Shown: positions 36,691 to 46,627 of the stretch, piece by piece
Numbering within the stretch: the first letter of the stretch is position 1
Layout of the letters: each line of letters begins with the position of its first letter
Assembly (NCBI GenBank): GCA_018826295.1
Contig: JAHJZX010000054.1
Span: forward strand, 1-56,382
Origin: Gammaproteobacteria bacterium
GTDB taxonomy: Bacteria > Pseudomonadota > Gammaproteobacteria > Enterobacterales > Alteromonadaceae
Reading direction: 5' to 3'
Length of the DNA stretch: 56,382 nt
Made by a program: the position numbers and the translations under genes
The notes under the pieces: generated by a model
What the model was told of the DNA's origin: nothing
What the model saw: only the letters and a program-made list of their open reading frames with translations
Database searches by the model: none

Positions 36691-37941
36691 TCAGCGTTGG
36701 CCCAATACAGCTGCAGGTTGCACCTTGCTGGCACGCCATGCCGGGTACAAGGTAGCAAGCAAGCTCATTAGCAGCGCCACAGTAAAGGTTAGCAGCACAT
36801 CTTGCCATTGCAGCAACGACGGCACATAGTTAATAAAATAGATGCTGGGGTCCAGCAGCGAGTGACCCAGCAACTGCGTTAGCATGGCAAACAACGGCTC
36901 GATGTACCAGGCTAGCAATACACCTGCTACTGCCCCGCCCACAGCACCGACCAGGCCATTTAACCAACCCAGACACATAAAGGCCAGCACTATGGTTGAC
37001 GCCGGCGTGCCCATAGTCAGCAAAATAGCTATATCACCTTCTTTTTCCCTGACTGCCATCACCAGGGTGGCAACAATATTAAAGCAGGCGACGGCTATAA
37101 CCAGTGCCAATACCAGATATAAAATGCTGCGTACCATCTGAATATCCTGATACACATGGCCCTGGGTGTGAAACCAATACAACTGATATACGTAATCCTG
37201 CGATAATTGTGCCAGAGCGCTGCCCAACCGCTGTGCCATTTGCGGCGCGGCAAAAATATCATTAATTTTAAAAGCGAAACCCTGTACGGTATCTGGCGGC
37301 AGCGCCAGTAATGCCGACAATGCCGACATATCAAGCCAGATCTGACTGTAATCCAACTGACCACCAACGGCGACTATGGCCGAAACGGTCAGGTTGGCCG
37401 TGCTATGGCTGGCCAGACGGCCATCGTCAGTCATCTTAGGCAGTAATAATTGTAAAGGCTCTCCCACCTTTACCCCCAGCGCATCAGCAACGCCCTGTCC
37501 CAATACCACTTCGTTATCAGCCAGCTGATCTAACCGGCCTGAGACAACATATTGAGCAAAATCACTGATCGTTTGTTCAGCCGGCAACACAATACCACGC
37601 ACCTGTGCCGCCTTTACGTTGTTGTTAAAGCGCAACATGCCGTTGGTTTTAATATAGGGCGCGCCTGAGTGAACTCCGTCAACAGCTGTAAGCTGAGCCA
37701 GTTTCGGTTGCCAATCAGCAATCTGCTGATGTACGGCTTCAAGCTCAACATGCGGTATAACCGCCAATAACCGCTGCTTTAGTGCCTGTTCAAAGCCATT
37801 CATCACCGACAGCGCCAAAATTAAAATGGCTACCCCCAGCGCTATACCCCAGGTGGAGCTGGCAGAAATAAAACGGATAAAGCCACTGCTGTGGGTTGTG
37901 CCACGATAGCGCCGGGCTAACTGCCAGGCCAGATTAGCCAT
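36691..37941 (-). CDS. lolE: Lipoprotein-releasing permease LolE
   Basis: 416 aa from the ATG at 37941, chosen because GGAGGA lies exactly 5 bp before it; the upstream ATGs are inside lolD without a ribosome binding site. MacB/FtsX-type permease: membrane helix at about 27-47 ([21 protein letters not shown]), large periplasmic domain, then three C-terminal helices ([19 protein letters not shown] is the coupling-helix region). With LolC and LolD it extracts outer-membrane lipoproteins from the inner membrane. Overlaps lolD by 8 bp. Confidence 0.92.
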   Translation of the reverse strand: MANLAWQLARRYRGTTHSSGFIRFISASSTWGIALGVAILILALSVMNGFEQALKQRLLAVIPHVELEAVHQQIADWQPKLAQLTAVDGVHSGAPYIKTNGMLRFNNNVKAAQVRGIVLPAEQTISDFAQYVVSGRLDQLADNEVVLGQGVADALGVKVGEPLQLLLPKMTDDGRLASHSTANLTVSAIVAVGGQLDYSQIWLDMSALSALLALPPDTVQGFAFKINDIFAAPQMAQRLGSALAQLSQDYVYQLYWFHTQGHVYQDIQMVRSILYLVLALVIAVACFNIVATLVMAVREKEGDIAILLTMGTPASTIVLAFMCLGWLNGLVGAVGGAVAGVLLAWYIEPLFAMLTQLLGHSLLDPSIYFINYVPSLLQWQDVLLTFTVALLMSLLATLYPAWRASKVQPAAVLGQR

Positions 37942-38617
37942 GTGCTTCCTCCAGATGGCCATCACGCATCAGTAAAAACCGGTCCAGCCGGGCGGCCAGT
38001 GCCTGATCATGAGTGACCACAATAAAGCTGGTTCCAAGCTCCCGGTTTAAACTGCGCAGCAATTGATAAATGGCTTCAGCGGTGTGCTGATCCAGATTGC
38101 CGGTCGGTTCATCCGCCAATACTAATGCCGGTTCACCGACCAGGGCCCGGGCAATGGCAACGCGCTGTCTTTCGCCACCGCTCAGCTCTGCCGGACGATG
38201 GGTTACCCTATGCGCCAGACCAACTTTTTCCAGCATCAACTGTGCTTTGGTATTTGCTTCAGACGCTGCTACACCGCGAATTAACAATGGCATAGCCACG
38301 TTTTCTAAGGCGGTAAAATCCATCAGCAAGTGATGAAACTGATAAATAAAGCCCAATTGCTGATTACGTAAGGCCGCCTTTTGGGCGGCCGATAACGCCG
38401 CTATGTCCTGCCCTAACAGGTGCATGCTGCCACTGTCAGCGCTATCGAGCGAGCCTAAAATATGCAGTAAGGTGCTTTTACCTGAGCCGGAGCTGCCAAC
38501 AATTGCCAACATTTCGCCGCGCTGCATGGTTAAATTAACACCATGTAGTACCGCCGTGACATTGTGGCCATCACGATAACTTTTGCAAAGCTGCTGTGCC
38601 TGTAACAGGTTATTCAT
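37934..38617 (-). CDS. lolD: Lipoprotein-releasing ATPase LolD
   Basis: 227 aa (E. coli 233) ABC ATPase. Walker [13 protein letters not shown], signature [15 protein letters not shown], Walker [14 protein letters not shown]-loop [11 protein letters not shown]. Drives the LolCE lipoprotein transfer to LolA. Overlaps lolC by 8 bp and lolE by 8 bp, so the three are translationally coupled. Confidence 0.97.
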   Translation of the reverse strand: MNNLLQAQQLCKSYRDGHNVTAVLHGVNLTMQRGEMLAIVGSSGSGKSTLLHILGSLDSADSGSMHLLGQDIAALSAAQKAALRNQQLGFIYQFHHLLMDFTALENVAMPLLIRGVAASEANTKAQLMLEKVGLAHRVTHRPAELSGGERQRVAIARALVGEPALVLADEPTGNLDQHTAEAIYQLLRSLNRELGTSFIVVTHDQALAARLDRFLLMRDGHLEEAHG

Positions 38618-39818
38618 CTCGTAAAATTTCCGCCGGATTAATGCTTACCGCCCGTTTAGCCGGGTACCATACCGCCGCTAAAGTCAGGCCAACAGCACTG
38701 AGAAAAATGACGCCAAGCTGGGTTGGCTGAATATCTATCGGTAAAGTGACACCAGGCGCCAGTTGTAAACCGGCAAAATCCAGCAACAGATTAAGCTGTG
38801 AAGCAACCAGCACGCCGGCGACTAACCCCAGCACAGCACCACTGACGCCATTGCTTAACCCTTGCACTGCAAACACCTGAAATAGCTGCCGATCTGTCAT
38901 ACCTAAGGTTTTCAGGATGGCAATTTCGGCCTGTTTGTCGGTTACCATCATCACCAGTGCCGACACGATGTTAAACGCCGCAACTGCCACAATAAGCAGT
39001 AACATCAGCGACATCATGGCTTTTTCCATAGCCACGGCGTCAAACAACTTGCCGTGACTCTGGCGCCAATCCAGCACAGACAACGGTGTTAAAGCAAACT
39101 GCTGTTGCAATTTTGCCGCCAGCTGTGGAGCGGCGAAAGGTTCGGCTAGGGTTAGCCGCCACTGTTCAGTCTCGTTTTGCTGGCTGAGTAAACGCCGCAG
39201 ATCGTCCAGCGCCGTAACGGCAATTATTTTATCCACATCCGAGCCGCTGTCTAAAATGCCCGCTACAGTAAAAATGCGCTGGCGCGGCACCCAACCCATA
39301 GGTGTATAGCTGCCGGCCTGCGGCAACATAAAACGCAGCTTATCCCCCAATGACACTTCAAGTTGCTCGGCCAGTGCACGGCCCAGTACGACGGAATACC
39401 GGCTGCGGCTAATATCTTGCCAGTCACCTAAAATTAGCGACTGGCGCATAAAATCAGGTAGCGCCTCTGTCGTGACGCCTTGCAGTAATACTCCGGTCAG
39501 TTGCCTGGGTGCCTGCACCAGAGCTTCGGCCTGCAAAAACGGGGTAATTTGGCGTACCTGATGCTGTTGCAATAGCGTTTGTTGCCAATCGGTTGGATAC
39601 TGGCGGTCGCTAGTGACAATAATATGCGGGATCACGCCTAAAATACGCTTTTTCAGCTCACCTTCAAAACCATTCATCACCGAGCTGACCACGGTTAACG
39701 CCAGCACACCGAGAAAAATCCCGGCCACCGAAAATAGCGTAATAAATGAGATAAAGGCGTTACCTTTACGGCTCTGGCTATAACGTAAGCCAATAAATAA
39801 ACTGATTGGTAACTGCAT
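38610..39818 (-). CDS. lolC: Lipoprotein-releasing permease LolC
   Basis: 402 aa from the ATG at 39818; this start gives the family's [19 protein letters not shown] beginning (E. coli LolC is about 399 aa) and leaves 96 bp for a promoter before the divergent PilZ gene. Upstream ATGs as far as 39893 would add up to 25 residues and have no better ribosome binding site. Topology as Lol[21 protein letters not shown] is the first helix and [20 protein letters not shown] the coupling region. Confidence 0.9.
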   Translation of the reverse strand: MQLPISLFIGLRYSQSRKGNAFISFITLFSVAGIFLGVLALTVVSSVMNGFEGELKKRILGVIPHIIVTSDRQYPTDWQQTLLQQHQVRQITPFLQAEALVQAPRQLTGVLLQGVTTEALPDFMRQSLILGDWQDISRSRYSVVLGRALAEQLEVSLGDKLRFMLPQAGSYTPMGWVPRQRIFTVAGILDSGSDVDKIIAVTALDDLRRLLSQQNETEQWRLTLAEPFAAPQLAAKLQQQFALTPLSVLDWRQSHGKLFDAVAMEKAMMSLMLLLIVAVAAFNIVSALVMMVTDKQAEIAILKTLGMTDRQLFQVFAVQGLSNGVSGAVLGLVAGVLVASQLNLLLDFAGLQLAPGVTLPIDIQPTQLGVIFLSAVGLTLAAVWYPAKRAVSINPAEILRDE

Positions 39819-39914
39819 CCTAATATTCAGGACAAGGCCCACTTGAGATGGTAAAGTGGCGTCGATCATAGAGATTATTGTCAGTGGTGACAAGCAGCTT
39901 GCGAAGGTGACGCC

Positions 39915-40523
39915 ATGAGTGACTTAACAATACAGCAACTCGCTGAGGCCTATCAGGATTATTTCAGTGTTGAACACAGTATCAGCATCAATGTGCAGCC
40001 GGTAGACGGCCCCCTGCCCGATCAACAAGCTTTGCTATCTGCCATCCCTGCCCCCTTTATGCTGGCCACTGACGTTAACAGCCTGAACAATTCAGCCCTG
40101 CGCTCGTTAAACCGTTTGGGAGAGCTGGCCGACGAACTAGCGAATTATCTGCAGCAGCAAGCCAGAAAGATCGATTTGTTGCTGCATTACGTATTGCGCC
40201 AGCAAGATGACGCCAGCAGCCGCTTTAGCACGCTGAGTTTTGGCGGCAGTGGCTGCAGTTATATCGCCAGTGCGCCGTTACAGCCTTTGCAGGTTGTTGA
40301 AGTAAAACTGTTTCTGGATAATAACGAAGGCGCGGTGTTTTGCTATGGCCAGGTATTAAGTTGCCAGCCCCATGCGGGCGGCTACTTAGTGCAGCTGGTG
40401 TTTAGTCGTATTCGCGAAGAAGACCGCGAGCTGTTGGTGCGCGCCAGTCTGCACCAGCAATCCAGACTATTAAAACAAAAAGCCGAACTGCGGCAACAGG
40501 CATCGGCAGATAATCAGCATTAA
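39915..40523 (+). CDS. PilZ-like domain protein
   Basis: 202 aa soluble protein. The C-terminal half (STLSFGGSGCSYIASAPLQP, then VKLFLDNNEGAVFCYGQVLS) resembles the PilZ beta barrel including its xxSxxG-like turn, but I cannot find the RxxxR motif used to bind cyclic di-GMP. An N-terminal helical region (about residues 55-95) precedes it. Function unknown; may be a degenerate or non-canonical cyclic di-GMP receptor. Divergent from lolC and 21 bp upstream of mfd. Confidence 0.65.
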   Translation: MSDLTIQQLAEAYQDYFSVEHSISINVQPVDGPLPDQQALLSAIPAPFMLATDVNSLNNSALRSLNRLGELADELANYLQQQARKIDLLLHYVLRQQDDASSRFSTLSFGGSGCSYIASAPLQPLQVVEVKLFLDNNEGAVFCYGQVLSCQPHAGGYLVQLVFSRIREEDRELLVRASLHQQSRLLKQKAELRQQASADNQH

Positions 40524-40544
40524 TTTAAAGGTTTGTCGTTTTAC

Positions 40545-43500
40545 ATGGATTTGATCTCCGCTTTACCACAATTAAAACACGCTACTGACCAACTGCAGTG
40601 GGGTAACCTCAAAGGGGCAGCCTTACCGCTGAGTATCGCCAACCTGGTCACACAGCACAGTGGATTTTATTTACTGCTGGTTGCCGATACGCCTACCGCA
40701 CTGCGCCTGGAGCAGGAGCTGGCGGTATTTCTAACCGACGACAGCTGCCCGCTGTTAACCTTACCTGACTGGGAGACGCTGCCCTATGATGTGTTTTCCC
40801 CGCATCAGGATATTATTTCCCAGCGCTTAAAAACCTTGTATCAGCTGCCGCGCTTAAGCCGGGCCTTAGTGATAGTACCGGTAAGTACCGCTTTACTGCG
40901 CATTTGCAACCGTGACCATCTGGAGCAAAACAGCTTTATTATCAAAAAAGGCCAGCAGGTTGATTTAGCCGCGCTGAAGCGTCAGTTGGCCGCGGTGGGT
41001 TATCGCAGTGTCGAGCAGGTAATGGAGCATGGTGAGTTTTCGGCCCGCGGCTCTATTTTAGATTTGTACCCGATGGGCGCCACATCACCCTACCGGATAG
41101 ACTTTTTTGACAATGACGTTGACGGTATTCGTACCTTCGACCCGGATAATCAACGCAGCCTGGCGCAGGTTAATGCTATTGAATTGCTGCCGGCACATGA
41201 ATTTCCTACCGATCAGGCCGCGATAGAACGCTTTCGCCTGGCTTATCGGGAACGCTTTGCTGCCCGTAATGAAAAAGAGTCTCTGTATCAGCAGGTTAGC
41301 CAAGGCATGCTGCCGGCCGGCATTGAATATTATTTGCCGCTGTTTGCTCAAAGCACCGCCAGCTTATTTGATTATCTGCCGCCACACAGCCGCTGTTTAT
41401 TACTGGGTGATACTGAACACAATGCGGAAAAATTCTGGCATGAGTTACGTCGGCGTTATGATGACAGAGCAATAGATTTGCTGCGGCCAATACTGCCCCC
41501 CGCCGAGTTATACCTCAGTATTGACCAGCTGTTTGCCGCAATAAAACCACACGGCCGTATTCGTTTAAGCCAGGCCGAGCTGCCGCCGCGCGCCGGCAGT
41601 GGTAATCTGGCCGCCAGCCAGCTACCTGATCTGAGCGTCAACCATCAGTTAAAAAACCCGCTGCAGGCGCTGCAGCAGTTTATTTTAACCCTGAAACAAC
41701 AACGCGGCCGGGCAGCATTTTTTGTTGAAAGTGAAGGCCGCCGTGAAAGCCTGCTGCAATTACTGCACAAGGCCAGCGTGCATATTTCTCAGTTTGCCGA
41801 TCTGCGTGCCTTTGCACAAAGCCGGGATGACCTGGGCATTATTGTCGGTGCACTGGAGCAAGGCGCCTTGCTGCAACAGCCAGAACTGCTGGCACTTATT
41901 AGCGAAAACGAATTATTTGGCCAGAAAATAAGCCAGCGCCGGCGGCGTAAACGTAGCCAGCAAATCTCCAACGACACCGTGATCCGCAATCTGGCCGAGC
42001 TAAATACCGGCCAGCCGATAGTGCATTTACAACATGGTATTGGCCGTTACCAGGGACTGCAATTGCTCGATGCCGGCGGTATCAGTGCCGAATTTGTCAC
42101 TATTGAATACGCGGGCGGCAGCAAACTGTATGTTCCGGTAACCTCGTTACATCTGCTTAGCCGCTACAGCGGCAATGATGCCGAACATGCGCCGCTGCAT
42201 AAACTTGGCAACGACAGCTGGGAGAAATCACGGCGCAAAGCCGCCGAAAAAGTACGTGATGTCGCCGCCGAGTTACTGGATGTGTACGCCCAGCGCGCTG
42301 CGCATCAGGGCTATGCATTTAAGCTGGACCAACAGGCGTACCTGGCCTTTGCCGACAGCTTCCCGTTTGAAGAAACCGCAGATCAGCAAGACGCCATTGA
42401 CGCTGTACTGCGCGATATGCAAACGCCACAGCCGATGGACCGTTTAGTCTGCGGTGATGTCGGTTTTGGTAAAACTGAAGTGGCGATGCGCGCGGCCTTT
42501 GTTGCAGTTAACGATGGCAAGCAAGTGGCGATACTGGTCCCCACTACCTTGTTGGCACAACAGCATTTTGACAATTTTAAAGACCGTTTTGCTAATTGGC
42601 CGGTGCGGGTAGAAGTACTATCACGCTTTGTCAGTGCCAAACAGCAAAAATCCATTCTGACCGATGTCGCAAATGGCAAAGTGGATATTTTAATTGGTAC
42701 CCACAAGCTACTGCAGGACGATATCAAATTGCATGATCTTGGCCTGCTGATAGTCGATGAAGAACACCGCTTTGGTGTCCGGCAGAAAGAAAAGATCAAA
42801 GCGCTGCGTGCCAACATTGATATTTTAACCCTCACCGCCACACCTATTCCGCGTACGTTAAATATGTCGATGTCCGGCATGCGTGACTTGTCCATTATTG
42901 CCACGCCACCGGCGCGGCGGCTGGCGGTAAAAACCTTTGTACGCCAGCATGAAAACGGCCTGATCCGCGAAGCGGTAATGCGGGAAATACTACGTGGTGG
43001 CCAGGTATATTTTCTGCACAACGATGTTGCCAGTATTGAAAAAACTGCCACAGAACTGGCGGAATTACTGCCTGAAGCCATTATTGCCATTGCCCACGGC
43101 CAGATGCGCGAGCGTGAGCTGGAGCAGGTCATGTCTGATTTTTACCATCAGCGCTTTAACCTGCTGTTGTGCTCTACCATTATTGAAACCGGTATCGATG
43201 TGCCAACGGCCAACACCATTATTATCAACCGCGCCGACAACTTTGGTCTGGCACAGCTGCACCAGTTGCGCGGCCGGGTTGGCCGTTCGCACCATCAGGC
43301 ATACGCCTATTTACTCACACCGCCGCCAAAACGGCTAAGTAAAGACGCGGAGAAACGGCTGGAGGCCATTGCCAGCCTGGAGGATTTAGGAGCAGGCTTT
43401 GCCCTGGCAACCCATGATTTGGAAATTCGCGGCGCCGGCGAGCTGCTAGGCGATGAACAAAGCGGCCAGATTGAGTCGGTCGGTTTCAGCCTGTATATGG

Positions 43501-44021
43501 ATATGTTAGAACAAGCGGTACAGGCGCTGAAAAACGGCCGTGAACCCAGCCTGGATGCAATGCTAAACCAACAGACAGAAATAGAATTACGCATTCCGGC
43601 CTTATTACCGGATAGCTACATCCCGGATGTAAACTTGCGCCTGTCCTGCTATAAAAAGCTGGCTTCTGCCCGCAGCAACGACGAGTTAGATGAGGTACAG
43701 GTAGAGCTGATTGACCGCTTTGGTCTGCTGCCTGATGCGGCAAAAAACCTGGTGGCCATTAGTGAATTCAAGCTGCAAGCTGCAGAGCTTGGTATTCGCC
43801 GTATCGAGGCCAATGCCAAAGGTGGCGTAGTCGAGTTTGCCGATAAAACGTCGGTATCACCGGCCTATATTATTGAACTGATCCAAAAGCAGTCGCGCAT
43901 TTTTAAATTGGAAGGCGGACAAAAACTGCGATTTACGATAGCATCTGACGACTACGCGGCGCGTTTAGCCCTGATAGCTAATATGCTGTCAGACTTTGCC
44001 AGACATAAGGTAACAGCATGA
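40545..44021 (+). CDS. mfd: Transcription-repair coupling factor Mfd
   Basis: 1158 aa (E. coli 1148). Removes RNA polymerase stalled at lesions and recruits UvrA. UvrB-like N-terminal domains (LPDWETLPYDVFSPHQDIISQR), RNAP-interaction domain (PIVHLQHGIGRYQGL), then RecG-like motor with Walker A GDVGFGKTEVA, DEEH box VDEEHRFGVRQ, TLTATPIPRTL, and ETGIDVPTANT/QLRGRVGRS. A TTG 12 bp upstream is a possible alternative start; ATG at 40545 is preferred because AAAGG would be too close to the TTG. Overlaps csiV as ATGA. Confidence 0.96.
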   Translation: MDLISALPQLKHATDQLQWGNLKGAALPLSIANLVTQHSGFYLLLVADTPTALRLEQELAVFLTDDSCPLLTLPDWETLPYDVFSPHQDIISQRLKTLYQLPRLSRALVIVPVSTALLRICNRDHLEQNSFIIKKGQQVDLAALKRQLAAVGYRSVEQVMEHGEFSARGSILDLYPMGATSPYRIDFFDNDVDGIRTFDPDNQRSLAQVNAIELLPAHEFPTDQAAIERFRLAYRERFAARNEKESLYQQVSQGMLPAGIEYYLPLFAQSTASLFDYLPPHSRCLLLGDTEHNAEKFWHELRRRYDDRAIDLLRPILPPAELYLSIDQLFAAIKPHGRIRLSQAELPPRAGSGNLAASQLPDLSVNHQLKNPLQALQQFILTLKQQRGRAAFFVESEGRRESLLQLLHKASVHISQFADLRAFAQSRDDLGIIVGALEQGALLQQPELLALISENELFGQKISQRRRRKRSQQISNDTVIRNLAELNTGQPIVHLQHGIGRYQGLQLLDAGGISAEFVTIEYAGGSKLYVPVTSLHLLSRYSGNDAEHAPLHKLGNDSWEKSRRKAAEKVRDVAAELLDVYAQRAAHQGYAFKLDQQAYLAFADSFPFEETADQQDAIDAVLRDMQTPQPMDRLVCGDVGFGKTEVAMRAAFVAVNDGKQVAILVPTTLLAQQHFDNFKDRFANWPVRVEVLSRFVSAKQQKSILTDVANGKVDILIGTHKLLQDDIKLHDLGLLIVDEEHRFGVRQKEKIKALRANIDILTLTATPIPRTLNMSMSGMRDLSIIATPPARRLAVKTFVRQHENGLIREAVMREILRGGQVYFLHNDVASIEKTATELAELLPEAIIAIAHGQMRERELEQVMSDFYHQRFNLLLCSTIIETGIDVPTANTIIINRADNFGLAQLHQLRGRVGRSHHQAYAYLLTPPPKRLSKDAEKRLEAIASLEDLGAGFALATHDLEIRGAGELLGDEQSGQIESVGFSLYMDMLEQAVQALKNGREPSLDAMLNQQTEIELRIPALLPDSYIPDVNLRLSCYKKLASARSNDELDEVQVELIDRFGLLPDAAKNLVAISEFKLQAAELGIRRIEANAKGGVVEFADKTSVSPAYIIELIQKQSRIFKLEGGQKLRFTIASDDYAARLALIANMLSDFARHKVTA

Positions 44022-45163
44022 GTAAAACCCAACTATGGTGCCTGGTTGCAGGTGCAGTATTTAGCCAGGCGCTGTTCGCCCAGCAAGCTGCCACGCCAGA
44101 GCAGCGCTGGTTTGAAGTCGAAATTATCGTCTTTAGCCAGCTGCCAGCTGCCAACCTGCAAGAACGTTTTGCCGACAGCACCACGCCGATTAAACCCGGC
44201 CGTGCCATAGATTTACTTACGCCACACTATCAGCGAGATATCAGCAAGCTATTGGCCACCTTACCGCAGTGTCAGCTGCCAAGCCCGGCTCAGCTTACTG
44301 AAGGTTTTACAGACGGTTTTACGCCGGCCTTTATCAGTGAATTATGTATTATCGAATCACAACCACCGGTGTGGACACATAGCAACCTGTTTGAAGCACC
44401 GCAACTGAATAGCACTGTGCCTTTTCCGGCGCAATTGTCGCCTTTGGTGGTCGGTAGCGGTGAGCATCAGGACCGCCCCTATTTAACCGATGCCAGCGCA
44501 TTACAGCTGGACAAAATTGCCGCCAAAATAGCGCGGCAAAGCGACAAACAACTACTGTTGCATACTGCCTGGCGCCAGGCGCCAGTTACGGAACGGCTGG
44601 CGGTGGCAAGCCGCTGGTATAGCGGTAACAATTACTCGGCAGAGTTCGATTATTGGGGCCAGCCACTGGTTAAGGCTGAACCTGCACCAGAGCAAGCCCG
44701 CAGCATTGACATTGAGCTTACTGAGCCAGAGCCAGACTCAGACACACAGCAGCCAGCAGGCAATAACGATATGCTGCAGCACATTGAGCAATTACTGCAG
44801 TTGCTGACAGCAGAGCAGGCACTGCCTGAGCGGGCCAGTACTGATAATGCTGAACATAGCGTAACAGATGACACTGCTATTACCATTAATACGCTGCCAC
44901 AACAGGTTTGGCAGTTAGATGGTTTATTTAAATTGCATCTGGATCATTATTTATTTGTTAATACTGAATTCAATTTACGTCTGCCACGGGCCGACAAATT
45001 GCAAAGCATCTATGTTAAACAAAGCCGGCGGGTAATCAGTGGTGAAGTACATTATCTCGACCACCCCTATCTTGGCATAGTGCTGCAAATCCGCCGTTTT
45101 GAGCCTGCTCTGCCGCCGCCAGACGAAGAAAATGTTACAGAGGATTTACCAGAACAGCCGTAA
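44018..45163 (+). CDS. csiV: CsiV-family peptidoglycan-binding protein
   Basis: 381 aa with a signal peptide (cleavage near LFAQQA). The first mature block RWFEVEIIVFSQL and the C-terminal LHLDHYLFVNTEFNLRLPR and YLDHPYLGIVLQIRRFEP are the CsiV (formerly DUF2803) signature. In Vibrio cholerae CsiV is periplasmic and acts with LpoA/PBP1A in cell-wall synthesis. A low-complexity acidic Glu/Asp/Pro/Gln stretch lies at about 230-250. Coupled to mfd by an ATGA overlap, its usual neighbour. Confidence 0.85.
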   Translation: MSKTQLWCLVAGAVFSQALFAQQAATPEQRWFEVEIIVFSQLPAANLQERFADSTTPIKPGRAIDLLTPHYQRDISKLLATLPQCQLPSPAQLTEGFTDGFTPAFISELCIIESQPPVWTHSNLFEAPQLNSTVPFPAQLSPLVVGSGEHQDRPYLTDASALQLDKIAAKIARQSDKQLLLHTAWRQAPVTERLAVASRWYSGNNYSAEFDYWGQPLVKAEPAPEQARSIDIELTEPEPDSDTQQPAGNNDMLQHIEQLLQLLTAEQALPERASTDNAEHSVTDDTAITINTLPQQVWQLDGLFKLHLDHYLFVNTEFNLRLPRADKLQSIYVKQSRRVISGEVHYLDHPYLGIVLQIRRFEPALPPPDEENVTEDLPEQP

Positions 45164-45303
45164 TTTTTACCTATTTTACTTGCAAAATTACCAATAACTG
45201 CATAAGCTTGCGGCGTTTTTACACTTTAATACAAAACAATACGGGTAAACCGGCTGTTACTTTTTTAGAATTACTGCATTACATCAATTAATTACTGAGA
45301 ACT

Positions 45304-45585
45304 ATGGACGATCTGACACCACTACCAGAACTCAGCCCTGCACAGTATGTGCTGTTGCTTGTTCTGCTGGTACTGGCCAGCAGTTGTAATCCGTTGTTAA
45401 GCTGGTTATTTCCGGCATTGTCGGGCACCTTGTGGCTTAACCTGCTGCCGCCACTGCTGGGCATGTACTTTCTGCTGCTGTTATTTCGCAACCTCGGTAT
45501 TATCCGGTTACCCAGTGCAGCCTGTTATTCAGCCCTATTGGCCCCTCTTTCTGCATTAAGCATTTACCAGTTTGTATTGCACTGA
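45304..45585 (+). CDS. Hypothetical small membrane protein
   Basis: 93 aa, not recognised. Three hydrophobic stretches (about residues 14-32, 41-60, 72-91) with short polar links, so probably an inner-membrane protein. ATG follows ACTGAGAACT with only a weak ribosome binding site. It stands 140 bp after csiV and 95 bp before ylqF on the same strand; no terminator or clear promoter is visible in either gap. Confidence 0.55.
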   Translation: MDDLTPLPELSPAQYVLLLVLLVLASSCNPLLSWLFPALSGTLWLNLLPPLLGMYFLLLLFRNLGIIRLPSAACYSALLAPLSALSIYQFVLH

Positions 45586-45680
45586 CACACCTGCGGCCTG
45601 TTTTGCGCTATTATAGCGGCCAATTAGCAATGGCTTGGCTGTAGTACTTAGCCAAAACAGGTAACATTAAGGTCGTACGG

Positions 45681-46616
45681 ATGTCTATTAACTGGTTCCC
45701 GGGTCACATGCACAAGGCCCGCAAAGAAATTGCCGAAGTCATGCCGCAGGTCGATATTATTATCGAAATGCTCGATGCCCGTATTCCTTTCTCCAGTGAA
45801 AACCCACTGGTGCCGCAGCTGCGTGGTAATACTCCATGCATTAAGGTGTTAAACAAAGCCGACTTAGCCGATCCGCTACTGACCGCACGCTGGGTAGAAC
45901 ACTTTGAGCAGCAAGCCGGCGTCAAAGCCATCCCAATAAGCCAGCAAAATCCGGAGCAAATCCGCGCTTTGCTGCAACTGTGTAATACAATGCTGCCAGA
46001 GCGTAATCTGGATATCCGTGCGGCGCGCGCCATGATCATGGGCATTCCCAACGTCGGCAAATCAACACTCATTAATACACTGGCAGGCCGTACCATCGCC
46101 AAAACCGGCAACGAAGCCGGTGTCACTAAAATGCAGCAGCGTATTAAGCTGGATAACAATGTTATTTTGACCGATACCCCGGGCTTTTTGTGGCCAAAAT
46201 TAAACCCGCCAACCTGCGGTTACCGGCTGGCGGTTACCGGTGCGATTAAAGATACCGTGTTTGATTATGCCGACATTGCCATGTTTGCCGCAGATTACCT
46301 GTTACAGGCCTATCCTGGTGCAGTAATGCAACGTTTTGGCTTAACTGAACAGCCGGAAAACGATTTAGCATTAATGGATGCTATCGGGGTAAAACGCGGC
46401 GCTATGCGCAAAGGTGGCGTGGTTGACCTGGAAAAAGCCGGCAGCATTTTAATTACCGAGTTACGCGCCGGCAATCTTGGCCCGGTAACATTAGAAACCC
46501 CCGAGATGGTTAGCGCAGAATTAACTGCCGCCAAAGCCGAAGAAGCCGCCAAAGCCAAAGAAAAGGCCGAGCGTGAAGCCGAGCGCAAACGCAAAGCACA
46601 ACGAAAGTACCGCTAA
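45681..46616 (+). CDS. ylqF: Ribosome biogenesis GTPase YlqF/RbgA
   Basis: 311 aa circularly permuted GTPase: the order is G4 (NKADL, about residue 55), G1 (GIPNVGKSTL, about 119-128) and then G3 (DTPGFLW). N-terminus INWFPGHMHKARKEI is typical. Acts late in 50S subunit assembly. The C-terminus is an Ala/Glu/Lys/Arg-rich helix. AAGGT precedes the ATG. Convergent with the receiver-TPR gene (11-bp gap). Confidence 0.93.
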   Translation: MSINWFPGHMHKARKEIAEVMPQVDIIIEMLDARIPFSSENPLVPQLRGNTPCIKVLNKADLADPLLTARWVEHFEQQAGVKAIPISQQNPEQIRALLQLCNTMLPERNLDIRAARAMIMGIPNVGKSTLINTLAGRTIAKTGNEAGVTKMQQRIKLDNNVILTDTPGFLWPKLNPPTCGYRLAVTGAIKDTVFDYADIAMFAADYLLQAYPGAVMQRFGLTEQPENDLALMDAIGVKRGAMRKGGVVDLEKAGSILITELRAGNLGPVTLETPEMVSAELTAAKAEEAAKAKEKAEREAERKRKAQRKYR

Positions 46617-46627
46617 TTCAGCGCCGG

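Noticed and set aside
39819..39893. Longer lolC start giving 25 extra residues.
   Set aside because: The extension is not part of the LolC family N-terminus and would leave only 21 bp to the divergent gene.
42383..43132. A 249-codon open frame antisense to mfd.
   Set aside because: Ser/Arg-rich product typical of reversed coding sequence; it lies fully inside the motor domain of mfd.
45597..45623. GGCC-bounded imperfect palindrome before ylqF as an operator or terminator.
   Set aside because: The pairing is broken and there is no T run; too weak to call.
45704..46159. A 151-codon frame antisense to ylqF.
   Set aside because: Low-complexity product, no start signals, complete overlap with a conserved GTPase.
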